A stretch of 64,000 bases of DNA from Cadophora sp. MPI-SDFR-AT-0126 (lineage: Eukaryota > Ascomycota > Leotiomycetes > Helotiales > Ploettnerulaceae). Below the pieces are notes generated by a model, which searched no databases, was not told the origin of the DNA, and saw only the letters and a program-made list of their open reading frames with translations. The translations under genes and the position numbers were made by a program. Shown one piece after another: positions 1 to 12,991 of this stretch. Within the stretch, counting starts at the first letter, position 1, and each line of letters begins with the position of its first letter. The stretch lies in assembly GCA_020747065.1 (NCBI GenBank), contig JAGMVK010000026.1, positions 186,001-250,000 on the forward strand, read 5' to 3'.

Positions 1-1186
1 ACGGACAGTGGCAGATGTCGCTTGGTGTGCAGCTGATTCCGGGCGCGATTTTCGTGGTGCTGATTGCGTTTGCGCCTGAGAGTGCGAGGTGGATGATTGC
101 GCATGGGAAGAGGGAGAGGGGGTTGGGGAATTTGATGAGGATTAGGGGACTGCCGGCGGAGGATATTTATGTGATGACGGAGTATGGGGAGATTATTGCG
201 CAGGCTGAGGAGGAGCAGGAGTTGAGAGCTGGTGAGTGTGGTGTAACCGATTTGTTATTGGATTGGTGGGCGGGTGCTAACTGGTGATTCAGGACACTCG
301 TATGTTACTATTGCAAAGGAAATCTTCGGTAGTGCGAGTAATCGACGACGCCTCGGTCTAGCTCTCGCATTGTTCTTCTTCCATAAGGGAACAGGAACAG
401 ATGCGATCAACTACTTCGCCCCTGAGATCTTCAAGAGTATTGGTGTTGTGGGCAATTCATCGACGCTGCTCACCACTGGCATCTACGGAATCGTCAAGTT
501 GGCAGCGACGCTGATCTATGTTCTTTTCATCATTGATCGTGTCGGTCGTCGAGTCCCTCTACTGGTAGGAGCAACCATCCAAGCCACGGCGATGTTGGTC
601 CTGGGCCTCTTTGTCGGCATTGCGGACCCGGTGAATAATCCGAATGGGAAGGGGGTACATGGTGGTGGGATCTTTGCTATTGTTGCGATTTATATGTATG
701 CTGTTGGTTGGGCGATGGGGCATTCGATTGCATGCTACGTTGTTGCGGCTGAGATCTTCCCATCGCGCATTCGAGCTGTGTGTATGGCGTTGTGTCTGTT
801 TGAGAATTGGTAAGTTCTGCTCCGCTCCCACTGCTTCCACCAAAATGTCACGTTAGCTAATCCACCCTTTCAGGATGATCGACTATGGCATCACGAAAGC
901 CACTCCCTCGATGCTTCTCAAGATGTCCTATGGGACTTATCTCTTTTTCGCAATTTGGACGTACATTGGGGTTGTGTTCATCTACTTCTGTCTCCCCGAA
1001 TTGAAGGGCCGCTCGATTGAGTCGATGGATGATTTGTTTGAGAGGTCGCTGTGGAGTATGTGGAGACATGCGTACCCGACTGAAGAAGAGAAGGTGAGAC
1101 ATGACGTTGCGGAGAATGTGGTGCATAGGAGGGAGGAGTTGAAGGGGAGTGGGGGTGTGACTTCGCAGCATGTTGAAACTGCATAA
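1..1186 (+). CDS. MFS sugar porter, 3' part (cut by window edge)
   Basis: This is the C-terminal half of a major facilitator sugar/quinate-type permease of the plasma membrane. The frame is already open at base 3 (GQWQMSLGVQLIPG), so the start lies outside the window. I read three exons, 1-231, 293-809 and 874-1186, joined by GT-AG introns at 232-292 and 810-873. Both junctions keep the frame and rebuild the codons GGA and TGG. Family hallmarks are PESARWMIAHGK after TM6, the cytoplasmic-loop motif DRVGRR near the start of the second half, and PELKGRSIESMDDLF (the usual PETKGxxLEE) after TM12. The cytosolic tail is about 50 residues. The substrate cannot be read from sequence. The last 100 bases are strongly G-rich on the coding strand. 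Confidence 0.9.
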
Positions 1187-2408
1187 GTTGGTAATAGGTT
1201 GATGCATGCGAAAGGTGTCGCTAAGCCAGGGTGCCATGAATGTTAACGCCACATTAACCTAGCGACACAGCTAGATAACGAAGAAAGATGGATTTTGGAT
1301 TGTGATATCTCCGTAGAGTTTTACAAAAATAGAAAATACTCATATCCCGTCATGTTATGTCAGTAAGTTAAATTCAAATGCACAAACTCGGACTTTATAG
1401 CACCTACCTGTGATGATGACTTTTTGATATGAAGACACAACGCTTCTTTGGTTACGAGGTCCTTCTGGGGAGCGAACCCCCTCGATTTGTACCTCACAAT
1501 GAGCAATAGTCTTAGTCTGTTGAAACACTAAACCACCACATGGGAGTCTCAGACAGAGGCCAGTACCTGGCTTTCACTTGTTGGTGACCTCGAGCGACTT
1601 ACAGTTTTCAGCTGTGACGAGCAAGGGATTATGATCAGGAGCCAAGACTGCTTTCGTAGACGATTTGTTCAGATCGTCTAATCCAACAACAGAACGCCGG
1701 AATATTCAGATATTCTGCGGCCACGGATCTTTATATGCAGCCCCGCACAATATGACGACTTGTAGCATTATCTACGGCATCAGTTTCTGTCCAAACAGTT
1801 GTGGTTATAATTTTCAAGGGGCGAAGAAATAAATCAGGATTTGCTGGAAAGTTCGTAAACCTTCAAAAAATGTGAGCCACACTAGTGCTGAGGTTTGAGA
1901 GGCACTTACATCTCCTCCTTGAGCCTCAGAAACCATGTGATATGATACTCAGGAGCTGTGATTGATGATTTTATGTGATGTGATTTGATTTTGAGGTGGA
2001 CCAAGGGTCAGATATGCACTTTAATGTTCTGAGGACGTTGCGTCTATTCCGAACGAACAGAGCGCCAACGATGTCTGATTACATTGAGTAGAAGTGCAAT
2101 CCTACCGATCGAGTTTCAAGAGGCGGCCCTGGGTGAATGCAATCTCAGCAGTCCTTAGACTTAAGCTCAAGCTCATGGTGAGGTAAAGCGGCCGCTAGCT
2201 CAGATAGCACGATTGGACCAATAAGCGAACGCGCCACACTTTTTGGTGTGACTCGTTCGGCAGCTTTATGACCCCGCCATCACCAAAAAATATCGAGCTT
2301 CGGGACCAAATCTAACAACCACGACAACGCCATCCTCGATATCAGAACATAACACCCCCGAGCATCATCTCTCACGCTCCCAAGAATGATCAAGAAACAT
2401 TTATCGCC
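1187..2408. other. Intergenic, no gene seen
   Basis: This stretch lies between the sugar porter and the large nuclear gene. Every frame is broken by stops and I see no RNA gene or repeat. Roughly the last 200 bases before the ATG at 2409 are C/A-rich, which suits a promoter and 5' UTR. Confidence 0.5.
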
Positions 2409-5400
2409 ATGTCTGACAATCCTGATCCGGTGACGGGATGGGTGCTAGGGGAGCTGCGCAAAGCTGCAAATGAAGGTGAGTTCGATGATTTTTTGGCCGC
2501 TTAGACCTTTGCTGTTGCTGCACGAGGTGAAGGAGACCGAGAATATGATTGGAGAGCGTTTCATTTTGATGGAGAATCGTCGGAGCTAGGGAATGCAGAG
2601 TGTGCTGCTGCATTGCTGTGCTGTGCTGTGCTGGTTCAGCGGTCGACCCTTATGCCCACTCTGGTCCGCGGGGTTGGAGTCATCTCACGTGACGAAATTG
2701 GTGATGGATTTGCTCGAGTGAGCAATTGGAACCTTGTCGGAGGAGGAGGACAATCATGTGTGACTGCGTGGTCGTCGAGCTCAGAGTAAATGCTGCTTGT
2801 GTATCGGTCGAACATGGGCGGATTGGACGTGGTGTTCGATGCTTAGGCTGGATTGAGAATGAAGCTCACAATCATGATCAGGAATATCCGTCAAAGAACT
2901 CTCTGATCTACTCGACAAATCTCTCATTCCTAATCAAGATGCAAAGAATGCTACATGGAAGGCTCTTACCACCAGAGCAGATGTCCAATTTGTCGACGAG
3001 ACCAAGGCGCCATTACGAAACTTAACCTTGACGGATGTGCTTGTTGTGGGCCAGGGAGATGTACGAATTCGACTGGCGATGCAAAATGCCCTTCAAGTTG
3101 CCGCAGGATCAGATGGTCCAATGTTGTCTATTGAGTCTGATCCACAATCTTCGGCGAGTCTCGAGAAGGAACATACTAAAGAGCATCAACTAACGCAACA
3201 AAGCAGAGTTGTCAGTCCGCACAGGCACCACGAAAGAGAAGGGGCCGTCCTCCCAAGGCAAAGAAAGATACAGCTGTATCAGATCCTTTGACGAATGAGA
3301 ACAAGCCAATTACTCCAAAACCTCATGCTTCTTCCTTGTCTCGTTCCTCTCGTTCGACTCGTCGTCAATCGCAAGTCAGCCTTGCTTCTAGCCCTCTGCC
3401 TCCTCAAGACCCCCAATCTTTTACGGATACAACTCCCTCCTCTGCATCCCGTACTATCCGTCATCGAAAACAAACTTCTTTCAGCCCCCTACCTCTGCAA
3501 GAGCAGGCATCTTCGGAGATCGCCTCGATTGTCCAGCCTCGCAAGACCCGACGTCGATCACAAGCTATCGTTCCTCAGTACCAGACAAACGATGAACCCA
3601 ATACTGCTGTTTTGACAGCTAATCAACAGTTGGAGTCTACGGGCTCACCGGCTAATCTTGCATCTAATCGAAGTCATCGAGTATCGCAAGGTGTCATTGC
3701 CCAGGAGTACACACAAACTCAACCAAGCACAACTTCTGAGGACCCTGACACGATTGTCGTGGACTCGACGATTGAAGAGCCTAAACAAAGTATGCTTGTA
3801 CCTGAACGAGAGAATATACTTGCTTCGAGAGCTCTGATAGCCGCGGATGACTTGCCTACGGATATTCCTGGACAAATATCCTCTACCTCGACACCGCTAC
3901 CCTTTCTTCGTAATGACATTGGCTCTAATGGATTCACAAACGAGATCTCATTCGCAGGTCTTGCCACAGCCAGCCCGCCTTCTCCCGTCCTTCTTCCTGA
4001 AGTCACCGCATCTGCAGATATACCAAGGCAACGAAATACAACTCCGTCAGAGCCCACTCCAGGACTTCTGGATGACGATGCTCCAGTAGAGTCTACGCAA
4101 ACGAGAGCACGTCGCTCTAGCAGCAGATTCGGCACTGCCGAAATCCTGCCGGAAGCAGCCTTCACTTCACAAGCTGACATGGATTGGAAAGACGGCAAGG
4201 ATGGAGTCTACATAAACCCGCCGGGGGTCAAGGTCAAGAAGCCCCAACATTTCAAGAAGAAGAAACACTCTACCCTGGTAGTTTTCAGATCCATCAAACT
4301 CAAGGACCCAGACCGACTTGTGGATGGAAGAAATACATGGCAAGAGCGGATCATGCCTGTAGTAACCCAGGCACGACTCACATCAGCCGACGATGCTGTC
4401 GAGCAAGGATTAGTCCCCAAGCTGAACAAGAAGCGCAAGGCGGACACCGAGGTGGATCTGATACCAAAGAAAAAGGTAGTGAAGAAGCGTGCTCTTGCTG
4501 AAGGCGAGGTTGACCCATCTTTGGTCCAGGAATGGGGAGAGGGGTATCCTGAGGACGACTCCGACAGCGAATACTCCGGCATATCAATCCTCGAAGCTGA
4601 AGTTCCACCCGTCCCCGAAAATCCCACCAGCTGGTCAACAGCCTGGACCCGTGACGGTGCTGAGGCGAGACTTAATACTGATCATCGGAGCTTCGGCTAC
4701 GATAACCGTGCCGGCTCATTCACCCCATCGGACTCGCAGACACCATATGGATCACCCTCCCCAGCAGAGTTCGAGGAATCTTTGATGTCTCCCATGGTAA
4801 CAAGCGACCCAAATCTGCGTAAGGTTGGCCTTGGTCCATCATTGACGGATCCTACACTCCCTGCTCATCCCGGAGCTGTCGATCCTCCATGTATACAAGA
4901 TGTACACGCTCCATTCACGCCGAGCAGTAAGAGCATTCTCAATCTGCCGGCCTTCAACCTGTCTCCGGCAGGAACCTACAGAAGTCCCTATGCTCCACCT
5001 GAGTCCGCCTCGAGCCCTTCAGGACCCAGTAGAAACGCTGGATCGGGGCCACTTGGCGATGGATATCCTGAAACGAAAGACTCCACGATTGTTTCCTTCG
5101 GCAAGTCTACAGTACCTATTACTGGTGCTCGATCGTCCCTTACCCCAGAAAAGCAATCATCATCGGTCGCAGCTATTGAGAACTTTCCTGCGCTCAAGCT
5201 GCTCCAGTCTAATAATAAGGTTTCATCTTACAGATCCCCTTATGCTGTACCCACTCAAAATGTAGGGACAGGATCTGTGAACTCATCTGTTGATCAGCCA
5301 CAAGGTGTTAACCCATCTGTTTCCCAGCAAGATCGTCTGAATGGCCCCTCGCTTGCTCAACCTGCCATAGAGAGTCCTGGAAACATGGCGGTGACATATA

Positions 5401-8400
5401 CTGAGTTGATCCCAGAGGGAAAAGATATTTCTCAGCCAGTGGAACCATCCAGACCTGCCACAATGGTGTTGCCAAAAAACGTCGATAAAGGCAGTATTCC
5501 TAATTTCTCCGGCTTCATTGATGAAGATCTCTTTACAACGAGCGGGGGCAGTCGGAGCAGAGATGTTCGAGGAAGATCGAACACTCGCGGAGGTGTTCGT
5601 GGCAGACGGCCTCGGGGACGACCACGGGGTGGTCGAGGTGGAGTTCGAAGTACAAGTGATGCACTTGTTCAGCCTTCATCAGACCAATTTTCTGTGCAAT
5701 CGACGAATTCGATGGACGAAAGACTATATCCGCCTCCAATTCAAAGCGGTGGCATTCCAGGGCTTAGTCGAGAACCTCTCAACTCTGAGCACGACATGTT
5801 ACTTCGTTCTGACCCTCCAGAGAGTTCGCAGCAAGCTACTGGCAACGCTACGGGCGCCCTCAACAGCCTGCGCTCGGCTGTCTTGAATGGGCCAAATTCG
5901 ATAGTTTCAGACGGTTCCTTTCCTCACAATGCACTTCAAAGTCAAAGCATCAATGACGTACAAATGTTTAACTATGGGAACCCCGGTGTTCCTCAGCCCG
6001 ATATGACTCCAGCTACAGCAGTCGAGCAGGCGAATGGCTGGGTTATCAACGATGTTGGACATGACCTGCAAGACACACTTGCGCAGTCAGTGGAACTGGA
6101 GAATGACGGACAAATCAGTGTGTTGGAAACAACGCAGATGACCCCAACGCAGACAAAACCCTTAGAAAGTCAAAGTGCAATCTCCAAAGTCAAGGTTACG
6201 CCGAAGCCCAAACCTATGCCTCCACCGAAGACACCCAAAGCCAGATCTGATCCAGAGGAGAAGTTGAGAGCCAGGATCGCTGAAGCGGAAGATGTGGAGG
6301 TTCCTACCGGAGCAGCCAAATTCCCATGCATGTACAAAGATGCTGTTGGAAACTTGGTTTTGTCAGCCGATCAAAGATTCTTGGACTTCTTTGCCCTGAG
6401 TCAAGCCCCGCCCGAGTTACCAGTTGCTAGCATGAAGGTTTTCCACATGAACGGAAATCCAATCATGTCTGCAAAGGGGTCGTTTCCAATGGAGTTACAC
6501 ATCAAGACGAAGGATGACAAAAACAGGAAGAGGGCTTATCGCTTCATCTATGCTTCATCCGCAGCCGAATCTGCACAGAACATTCGGACGAAGATTGTCG
6601 CAGCCATGATTGCGTCTGAATTCTCTGCCGGTGAGTTTGCCTCCGTGGCTGAGGCTCAGGCAGCAAAAGTTAGACCTTTTCTATGCGAACTTTGCGGGGA
6701 CAGATTCAAGAATCCAAATGGCTTGGAATATCATCTCAACAAGGCCAAGACAAAATGCAATCCGAATTGGGACCCGGAAGCCAACACGGGGAAGCGAGTT
6801 TATCGCAGAAAGTCCAAGGCAGATAAGGCGGAAACCCCTCCGAGAACTCCTCGGAAGAAGAAAGCTAAGGCAGCCGCAGCTGCGGGAGATGGTGCACAAG
6901 ACGATGATCTGGCAGGGTCAACTACTGGTGAGGATGAACGAGTTCCTATTTCTCGGTCGGCAAGAAAGATCACCGTTGAGAGTGCCTTCGACTCGGATGG
7001 GGAAGAAGCACCTCGTTCCGCACGCTCTGCGAGAAAGCCAAAGCCTGTCCAACATGGGGATATAGATGCAGAGGGCGATTCTGATGATTCTATTCTGGAC
7101 TGGGCTCGCAACAATGCGACGTCTGGATACGCCAAAACAGGACGGTCTACCAGTGTTTCAGAAGTAGCTCGTCCACCACGATCAGCAAAGAAACCCAAAT
7201 CAAAGCCAAAACATGTCGATGATCTAGACGCCGACGGAGATAGTGATACATCTCTAGTGGAATGGTTTGAGAAGCATGGAAAGATTGATTCCAAGGCTCC
7301 AGCACCAGCCAAAGCCGGGAAGATATACAAAGCTTTGAATCGCGAAGCTGAAGTTGCTGATCAAATCATCAAAGACTTTACCGATCGTGTTCATCGTGGC
7401 GAAGAAGAGATTTTTGGCCTCGCAATCACTCCAACCTCTCAGCTTACAACTGCCTACGAGATTGCAACTAGCATGACTTGCACAGAATTGAATAGCAAGT
7501 GGTACGAGGAGGTTGTGACAAAATTGATTCTGAGAAACGAAGGGATGTTTCCAGCTGAGAATAGTGTATGGTTCGCCAGTGTGGCTATCTGGTTGAAGCA
7601 GCACCCTTTTACGACAGTCCTTCCGGAATCCAAGTTTTGCGCCAAGGCAGTGGACGACCTTGTTGATTCGAAGAATTTTACTAGAGTGGAATTCGAATTC
7701 AAGGACCGCAATCGGAATCCTAGGCCGATCGCCCGCAGCATTCTTACCACGAATGGGCTTGATATGGGGACTCAACGCGCTGATCTGATCAAGGAGTTAA
7801 TTCAAGAGACGCATCCAAAGGCATACGTCCCCTCGCAGCTAGCACCACCACCGTCTGCCCTGGACAAACTGCAAGCTGTTGTTGCACGGCTACTTCCAAG
7901 CTTAACTGTCTTGGTGGACTCCCAGGAGGAAGAATTAGACGCGTCTCCTGTTCCCAATTTTGGCGATGACTCGGACTCGGATGACTTCACGACAGATGCC
8001 CAAGCTGAGTTTGAAAGTCAAGAAAGCGAGAATGACATGGATCTAGATGATGAAGACGATGCAATGTCTGCGCTTTCCGACATCAAGAAATCTAAGAAGC
8101 GAGACCGTAAATCGGCTGGCGGTGGTCCAAAGCGACGCCGAGACGCAGGACACAACGCTAAAATCTCAGAGGGTGTGCGAAGACGATTCGCCGAAATCAG
8201 AGCCGGTGGCGAGAATCCGTACCCATGGAACTTTAAGACGAAGACAAAGTATGTTTCTCCTGCCGAGCGACTCGGGATCAACGAGGAACAGAGGAGACGT
8301 AAGCAGGAACTGGCTGTTGGCGAGCGAACCTGCTGGGGCACAGCTCCAACATACATGCCAAATTCTGAAACTGGTGCTTGGGATCAGACTCCAATTCCGC

Positions 8401-11132
8401 AAGATGAATGGATGACGGATGAGAAGACGAGCAAATCCAGATACACCAGACGTCAGCGTCTTCCTGAGCCCATAACCTTCTTGCAAGCCCCCGACGGATC
8501 ATGGTCAGTCAGACCATATGGTCATGGAGTCAATCCTATCTATTCCCGACCATCGCGCAGAGCAGAAGGAAATCCGACATCCCATATTTACCTCAATCGT
8601 ATTGAGAATAGCCATCGTCCGATCGTATACCCTCCAGTAAAGAACAGAGTCAACCTTCCGGCAGTGCCATCCAAGCGTCTCCTTGAGGCAATGGAGTCTG
8701 GAAGACCCATAGATGAATCTACCGGCTTACCGATCGTCTCTCGATATGCAGCTTCGAGAAAAAGACGAGCTTCTTCTGCCATGTCGCCCGAGAATTATGA
8801 TGAGCCTGCTCCTAAGAGAAAGCGACGTGCTGCTTCAGTCCGCTTCGCTGAAGCTGATTCAGATGAGGATGTCCCCAGCGGACGTATCTCTAGAGCTACT
8901 GGTAAACCTCCTCGACGATACTCGAGGAACTTCCCCAAGCAGGTTTTCATACCACATCTCAATGATCCAAGAGTGTTTGCAGCCGAATCTAGAAGTGCCC
9001 CTGCCAGAAAATCAGCCAGGAAGCCCAAGTTCACAGAGGTCGAGATTCTGAATTACTACGAGCCGAAGAAATTGGCTGGTGATGCCCCGAGAAATCCCGG
9101 CTTGGACACCATACCCGCGCAGTATGGACTGGAGCGGCCGAACGGAGAGTCACATTCCAGCTATTCGCCGGTCTACAACGGCATCATTTTCATCGACGCA
9201 GGCTTCGTCGATGATGATCAAGAGCCCGGCAACAGTTCCTGGACTGTCAAGCGATTGGATACCTATCGACCTGCAGACTACAATGTCAGATGGGATGATG
9301 CCACTGAATTTACGGTTGAGAATCTTCCATACTCCGACCTACAGGAGGATTGTTCGTGGATTCCAGGATTTGGTGTTCCAAGATATAGTGGCGCAGATTA
9401 CAACACTGGAGAGGCCGTCGATTTGAGATCAGATGCCGAATCTGAAATCGTTGATGAGCCGAAGAGCAAGCGTCAACGAAAGAACTCTCAACCAGCTAAG
9501 AAGGCCAAGCAAGCGAGGAAAGACAGAGACGGCAAGTACAGCTATGTCCGACAACACACTGCTCTGGCTATGGACTTTGTTGATCTTTTCGATGACCCTG
9601 TCGTGGCTGGTAACTACTTCGGCGTTGAGATTGGTATACCCAACGAGTCGACTTTGAAGCGATCAAGAAATCTTGGTAGCAATATTATGTTACCGGAGAT
9701 GGAAAGTCGGTTCGCAGTATCTGTTATGGTCATTCGTATCTTGGCCGGTGGTCTCGATCTCCAAGTCGATTGGATCCTAGTCTCACAGCTGTTCCCAGAA
9801 TATTCCCTGAATTTTCTCAAGAAGGTCTGGAACGGGATTCTGTTGCGGAAGAAGTCGGCTATTCCAAGACTTGAAGATGAGTTTCGTGAGAAGTTCCTCG
9901 TTGCATACCAGGACGGGGAGATACCACGTATCGATTACGAGCACCTGACGGATTACCCGTGGGCCGATCTCGTAGATTGGCTGATGAAGAGTACCGACTG
10001 TTCTCTGAATAATAAGACCGTCCTTCTCCCGCCAACCAGAGAAGATATAGTCGAGGACTATGAGCTCCGCGAAGCTAAAGAGGACGGCTGCGCATGGAGA
10101 GAAAATTACTTCAGCATCACCACTGCAGTCTACAAACGTATCATGGCCTCAGCAGCAGTCCCACAATCCATCCCTATGCAATCACGAAAGCACCGTCGCA
10201 GCTTAGATGACGAGATCGACGATTTCGCCGTCTGCAGATCCTGGGTCCGCGCCGCTGCCATCACGCCCAACGAAGACTGGGACCGCGATCTCGCCAAAAC
10301 CAAGCTCAGCTCTTTCAACAAATCCCTCTTATCCGATGTTCTCGAAAGTCTCACATCCCAGAAAATCGTCAAGAAACGCGCAGCCAACAAAGCCAAGAAC
10401 GGCCGCGTCTACGAGATCCACGATACCTGGTCGACATCTCTCCGCCGACACATGAAAGAGAGCCAGTTCATCGAAGCAGTAACTTTCAAGCGTTGGATGG
10501 ACGCACAATTCGCCTCAGGCGTGCAGTCCATCAAGGCAGATTACTTCGCCAACGAAGGAACAATCATGTGTCTCACCTCCCTGCAAGCACACGGCCGCAT
10601 CCGCTTCGTCGGCGCTAATATCCCGATGAACAAATTCGGGCTTGGAGATGGCGGGTATGAAACTAAGAAAATCCCGAAAGAGAGATTGAGATTTAATATC
10701 GATATCTACCCTACCCACGAGTACATCTTCGACGACGCCAATCCCGTGCTCTCCAACATCCTGTTCCGGGATCCTCCCCGCGGTGGCGAGAACGGCGAGA
10801 TCCCCATCTGGTATGGCCTCACGGGGAAACCGATCTGGCCTGTCTGGTATAAGATCCTCGCTGCGGTGGGACAGGTCGTTGCGTTGAGAGCGGGGGTGAA
10901 TATCAGTGGGTTGAAGGAGAGCTTTAAGGTTACGCTGGAGGAGTGGGAGTGGAGGTTGCTGACGGAGTGGGGGGCTGAGGTGGGTGTTTTTGTGAGGTTG
11001 GGGAGCCGCGAGGAGGGGAGTGAGGGGTGGAGTGTGGGGGAGTGGTGGTGGGCTGTTGTTGGCAGTGGGTGGTTGGATGGTGAGGGGTTGGGTTTGGGCG
11101 TGGATCAGAATGGGGTTGGGGCGGTGCTTTGA
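2409..11132 (+). CDS. Large AT-hook/zinc-finger nuclear protein, probable TFIIIC subunit (sfc3/Tfc3-like)
   Basis: This is probably the largest subunit of RNA polymerase III factor TFIIIC, which binds the B-box of tRNA genes. Exon 1 is 2409-2475 (MSDNPDPVTGWVLGEL...). A 406-nt GT-AG intron (2476-2881) rejoins in frame at ISVKELSDLLDK, a helical segment that could be a winged helix. A second intron must lie near 3130-3225, because the frame changes there. Its donor is unclear, and the likely acceptor precedes 3225. The rest is one exon to 11132, giving roughly 2,680 residues. Visible parts are an AT-hook (KRRGRPPK, 3237-3257), a disordered Ser/Pro region, a second RGRP-rich hook cluster near 5600, a C2HC-type finger (CELCGDRF...H...C, about 6685-6755), acidic/basic patches, and a folded C-terminal third from about 9500 with an RAAAITPNEDWD segment typical of the Tfc3 C-terminal domain. 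The family call rests on recall of that domain and could be wrong. Confidence 0.6.
3225..3260 (+). other. AT-hook coding segment marking the third exon
   Basis: In the frame of the main exon these bases read APRKRRGRPPKAKK, a classical AT-hook (RGRP core flanked by Lys/Arg). The frame used upstream by exon 2 differs, so this motif is the best evidence that the main exon begins before 3237 rather than at a later methionine. Confidence 0.7.
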
Positions 11133-11816
11133 TCTTCTGGGAGAGTTGTATGATATGATGCGCGTTTGCTCTTTTTTTTTTCTATATGGCTCTTCTTCCT
11201 CAGCGATGGCGTTCATGGCTGGATATTTGAAGTTGCTGGCAAGGGCGTTCTGGGAGTCAAGCATTTGTGTGGCGCTTTTCGCGGTCAACAATACATCGGC
11301 ACAGAATCAATGGTCATAGAGGTTGCAAATGGTTGTACAGTACATTACAATAGCTAGAGCTGGATCTGCGATTGAGACGTGCTCTTGACTCTTGGCTTTT
11401 GTGGAGAATGTATGATTGATATGTACAACGAGTCTTTACGACGGGAAATAGTCTGAGTCCTGTTTTCTCAACTTGCCCGAATACTGTGACCGCTTCAGCA
11501 AATGTTCTACCTGGGGCAGAATTTCTACTGGGCTGATCTATCCATGAGTGCTCGACTGCAATTATCTACCCTCCAATGATTCCGTTCAAAGCCCAGGTAG
11601 TTAATCGTAGCCCTGCGTATCGAGGAAATTTCGAAGTTGTTGTACCTGGATTTTGAGTAATTTCTGTAGCGATCTCAAAATGTAATAGCTCAGCCACTTC
11701 CCCGTGACTCCGTCCAACTTCGTCATGGATGAAACTCATTCAGATCCAAACGAGTTTGTAATTTGTGGATATTTCAGTGTTAGCTGGAGAAAATTCTGGA
11801 ATACAAACAGCACTTG
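11133..11816. other. Intergenic, no gene seen
   Basis: This is the 3' flank of the large nuclear gene and the upstream flank of a small candidate gene. It holds a T-run near 11170 and no open frame that looks coding. Confidence 0.45.
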
Positions 11817-11827
11817 GGTATATAATC
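11817..11827 (+). promoter_or_regulatory. TATA-like box of the small gene at 11981
   Basis: The sequence GGTATATAATC lies about 160 bp upstream of the ATG at 11981. It is followed by a C/T-rich stretch (CCCAACTCTCATCTTC) typical of fungal transcription starts. Position and composition are the only evidence. Confidence 0.4.
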
Positions 11828-11980
11828 TCGCGGATTTTCTGTTTTCCCAACTCTCATCTTCAAACTTGAACTCACATTTCGGCGCCAGAAAGAAACGGTT
11901 CTTGGTATTACAACACTATACTATAACATAACTGTAAAAGAGAGAACAACGAAAGAACAACTACAACTCTCATCTACGGC

Positions 11981-12272
11981 ATGTGCAACATGTGCAAAAA
12001 CGATGGTGCCGGTTGTGGCCCGGGCATGTCCGGTATGCCATTCCCGCCTGGGTCTTCTCCGGTTGCCTAATATACCGTACCCCCTTCCTCCTGGCTCTTC
12101 CCCTGGGTATCCAACCCCCAACAACATCAACCGTATACCAGATTATCTATTCACGACCAGCTCCGTCGCTCCTACAGACATGATAGAATACCAGTTGAGG
12201 CAGGAAGCTTTTAAAAGGGCAGAAATCGCGAAGAAGATGATGGGAATCTCGTCCTTGCCTGACAAGAAGTAA
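11981..12272 (+). CDS. Small Pro/Gly-rich protein gene with an apparent frame break
   Basis: From the first ATG (11981) the frame reads MCNMCKNDGAGCGPGMSG and then MPFPPGSSP, and stops at 12068-12070. The frame one base on takes over with IPYPLPPGSSPGYP and continues through a Lys/Arg-rich helix-like tail (EAFKRAEIAKKMMG) to the stop at 12272. The two frames carry near-duplicate PxPPGSSP units on either side of the break. This suggests one protein of about 95 residues whose frame is broken by one base, or an intron I cannot place. A TATA box and a pyrimidine-rich leader support transcription. An alternative start for the downstream frame is the ATG at 12003. The function is unknown. Confidence 0.4.
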
Positions 12273-12830
12273 GAGAAGTCTGGAACTGAATCTATAATTC
12301 CTGGGCGGTATTGCTGGCATGGGTGTAGATGTGGAAGGCATAGCGATGGGAGGCTTTGTCCTATATGCCGGGGATGTGGGAACCTAAGCAATCGTGTAGG
12401 ACGACGGGGCAGGGAGTTTAAGGGATGGGAGGGGAGATGGGAGGGTCTAAAGATAAATGAGCACCAAGCTCATGGTGTCAAAGAGGGGCTAGATTTGGAG
12501 TACGAGCTTCCGTAACCAGGAGGGAAGTGGTCATGGAAGGAGGTAAGGATGGAGTGCGACGAAGTAAAGGTATGAGTGAGTGGTTTTGTAGTCTGATATT
12601 CGCAACACGATACTCTGATCTTTCTCTCCAAAACATACATCACAAGCCTGTGACCGGTGTCTATTGTAAGAAGTCTTGCATAGACGACAGACTTGATAAT
12701 GAGAAGTCCATTCCGGTACATTCCCAAACGATGACACCCTAATTCCATTACCTCTAGTCAGGAAATAGTGTGGTGAATAAATGGCAAATTCAGAAGATAA
12801 CGCACATTACTCACCACAAATGCTAAAAGA
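12273..12830. other. Intergenic, no gene seen
   Basis: This stretch lies between two small candidate genes. Short open frames occur on both strands, but none has coding-like composition or a recognisable motif. Confidence 0.4.
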
Positions 12831-12991
12831 AAAAGTCTACTTAAGCTCTCATTCCCTATCTCAGACTCCATCTCTCATCATCACCAACTCCTCCAACTTC
12901 AAATAGGTCCACACTCCAATCTTCCTCTCAAAGGTCCAAGTCTCTCGCTCATCCAAAAACTAAAGAATCCATCCTACCAACCAACCACACC

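Noticed and set aside
3719..4198. 159-residue open frame antisense to the large nuclear gene
   Set aside because: It is the mirror of a Ser/Pro-rich coding stretch and has no independent start context or domain.
10515..11291. 258-residue minus-strand frame over the 3' end of the large nuclear gene
   Set aside because: It is Pro/His/Gln-rich only because the coding strand is G-rich there. No protein-like features.
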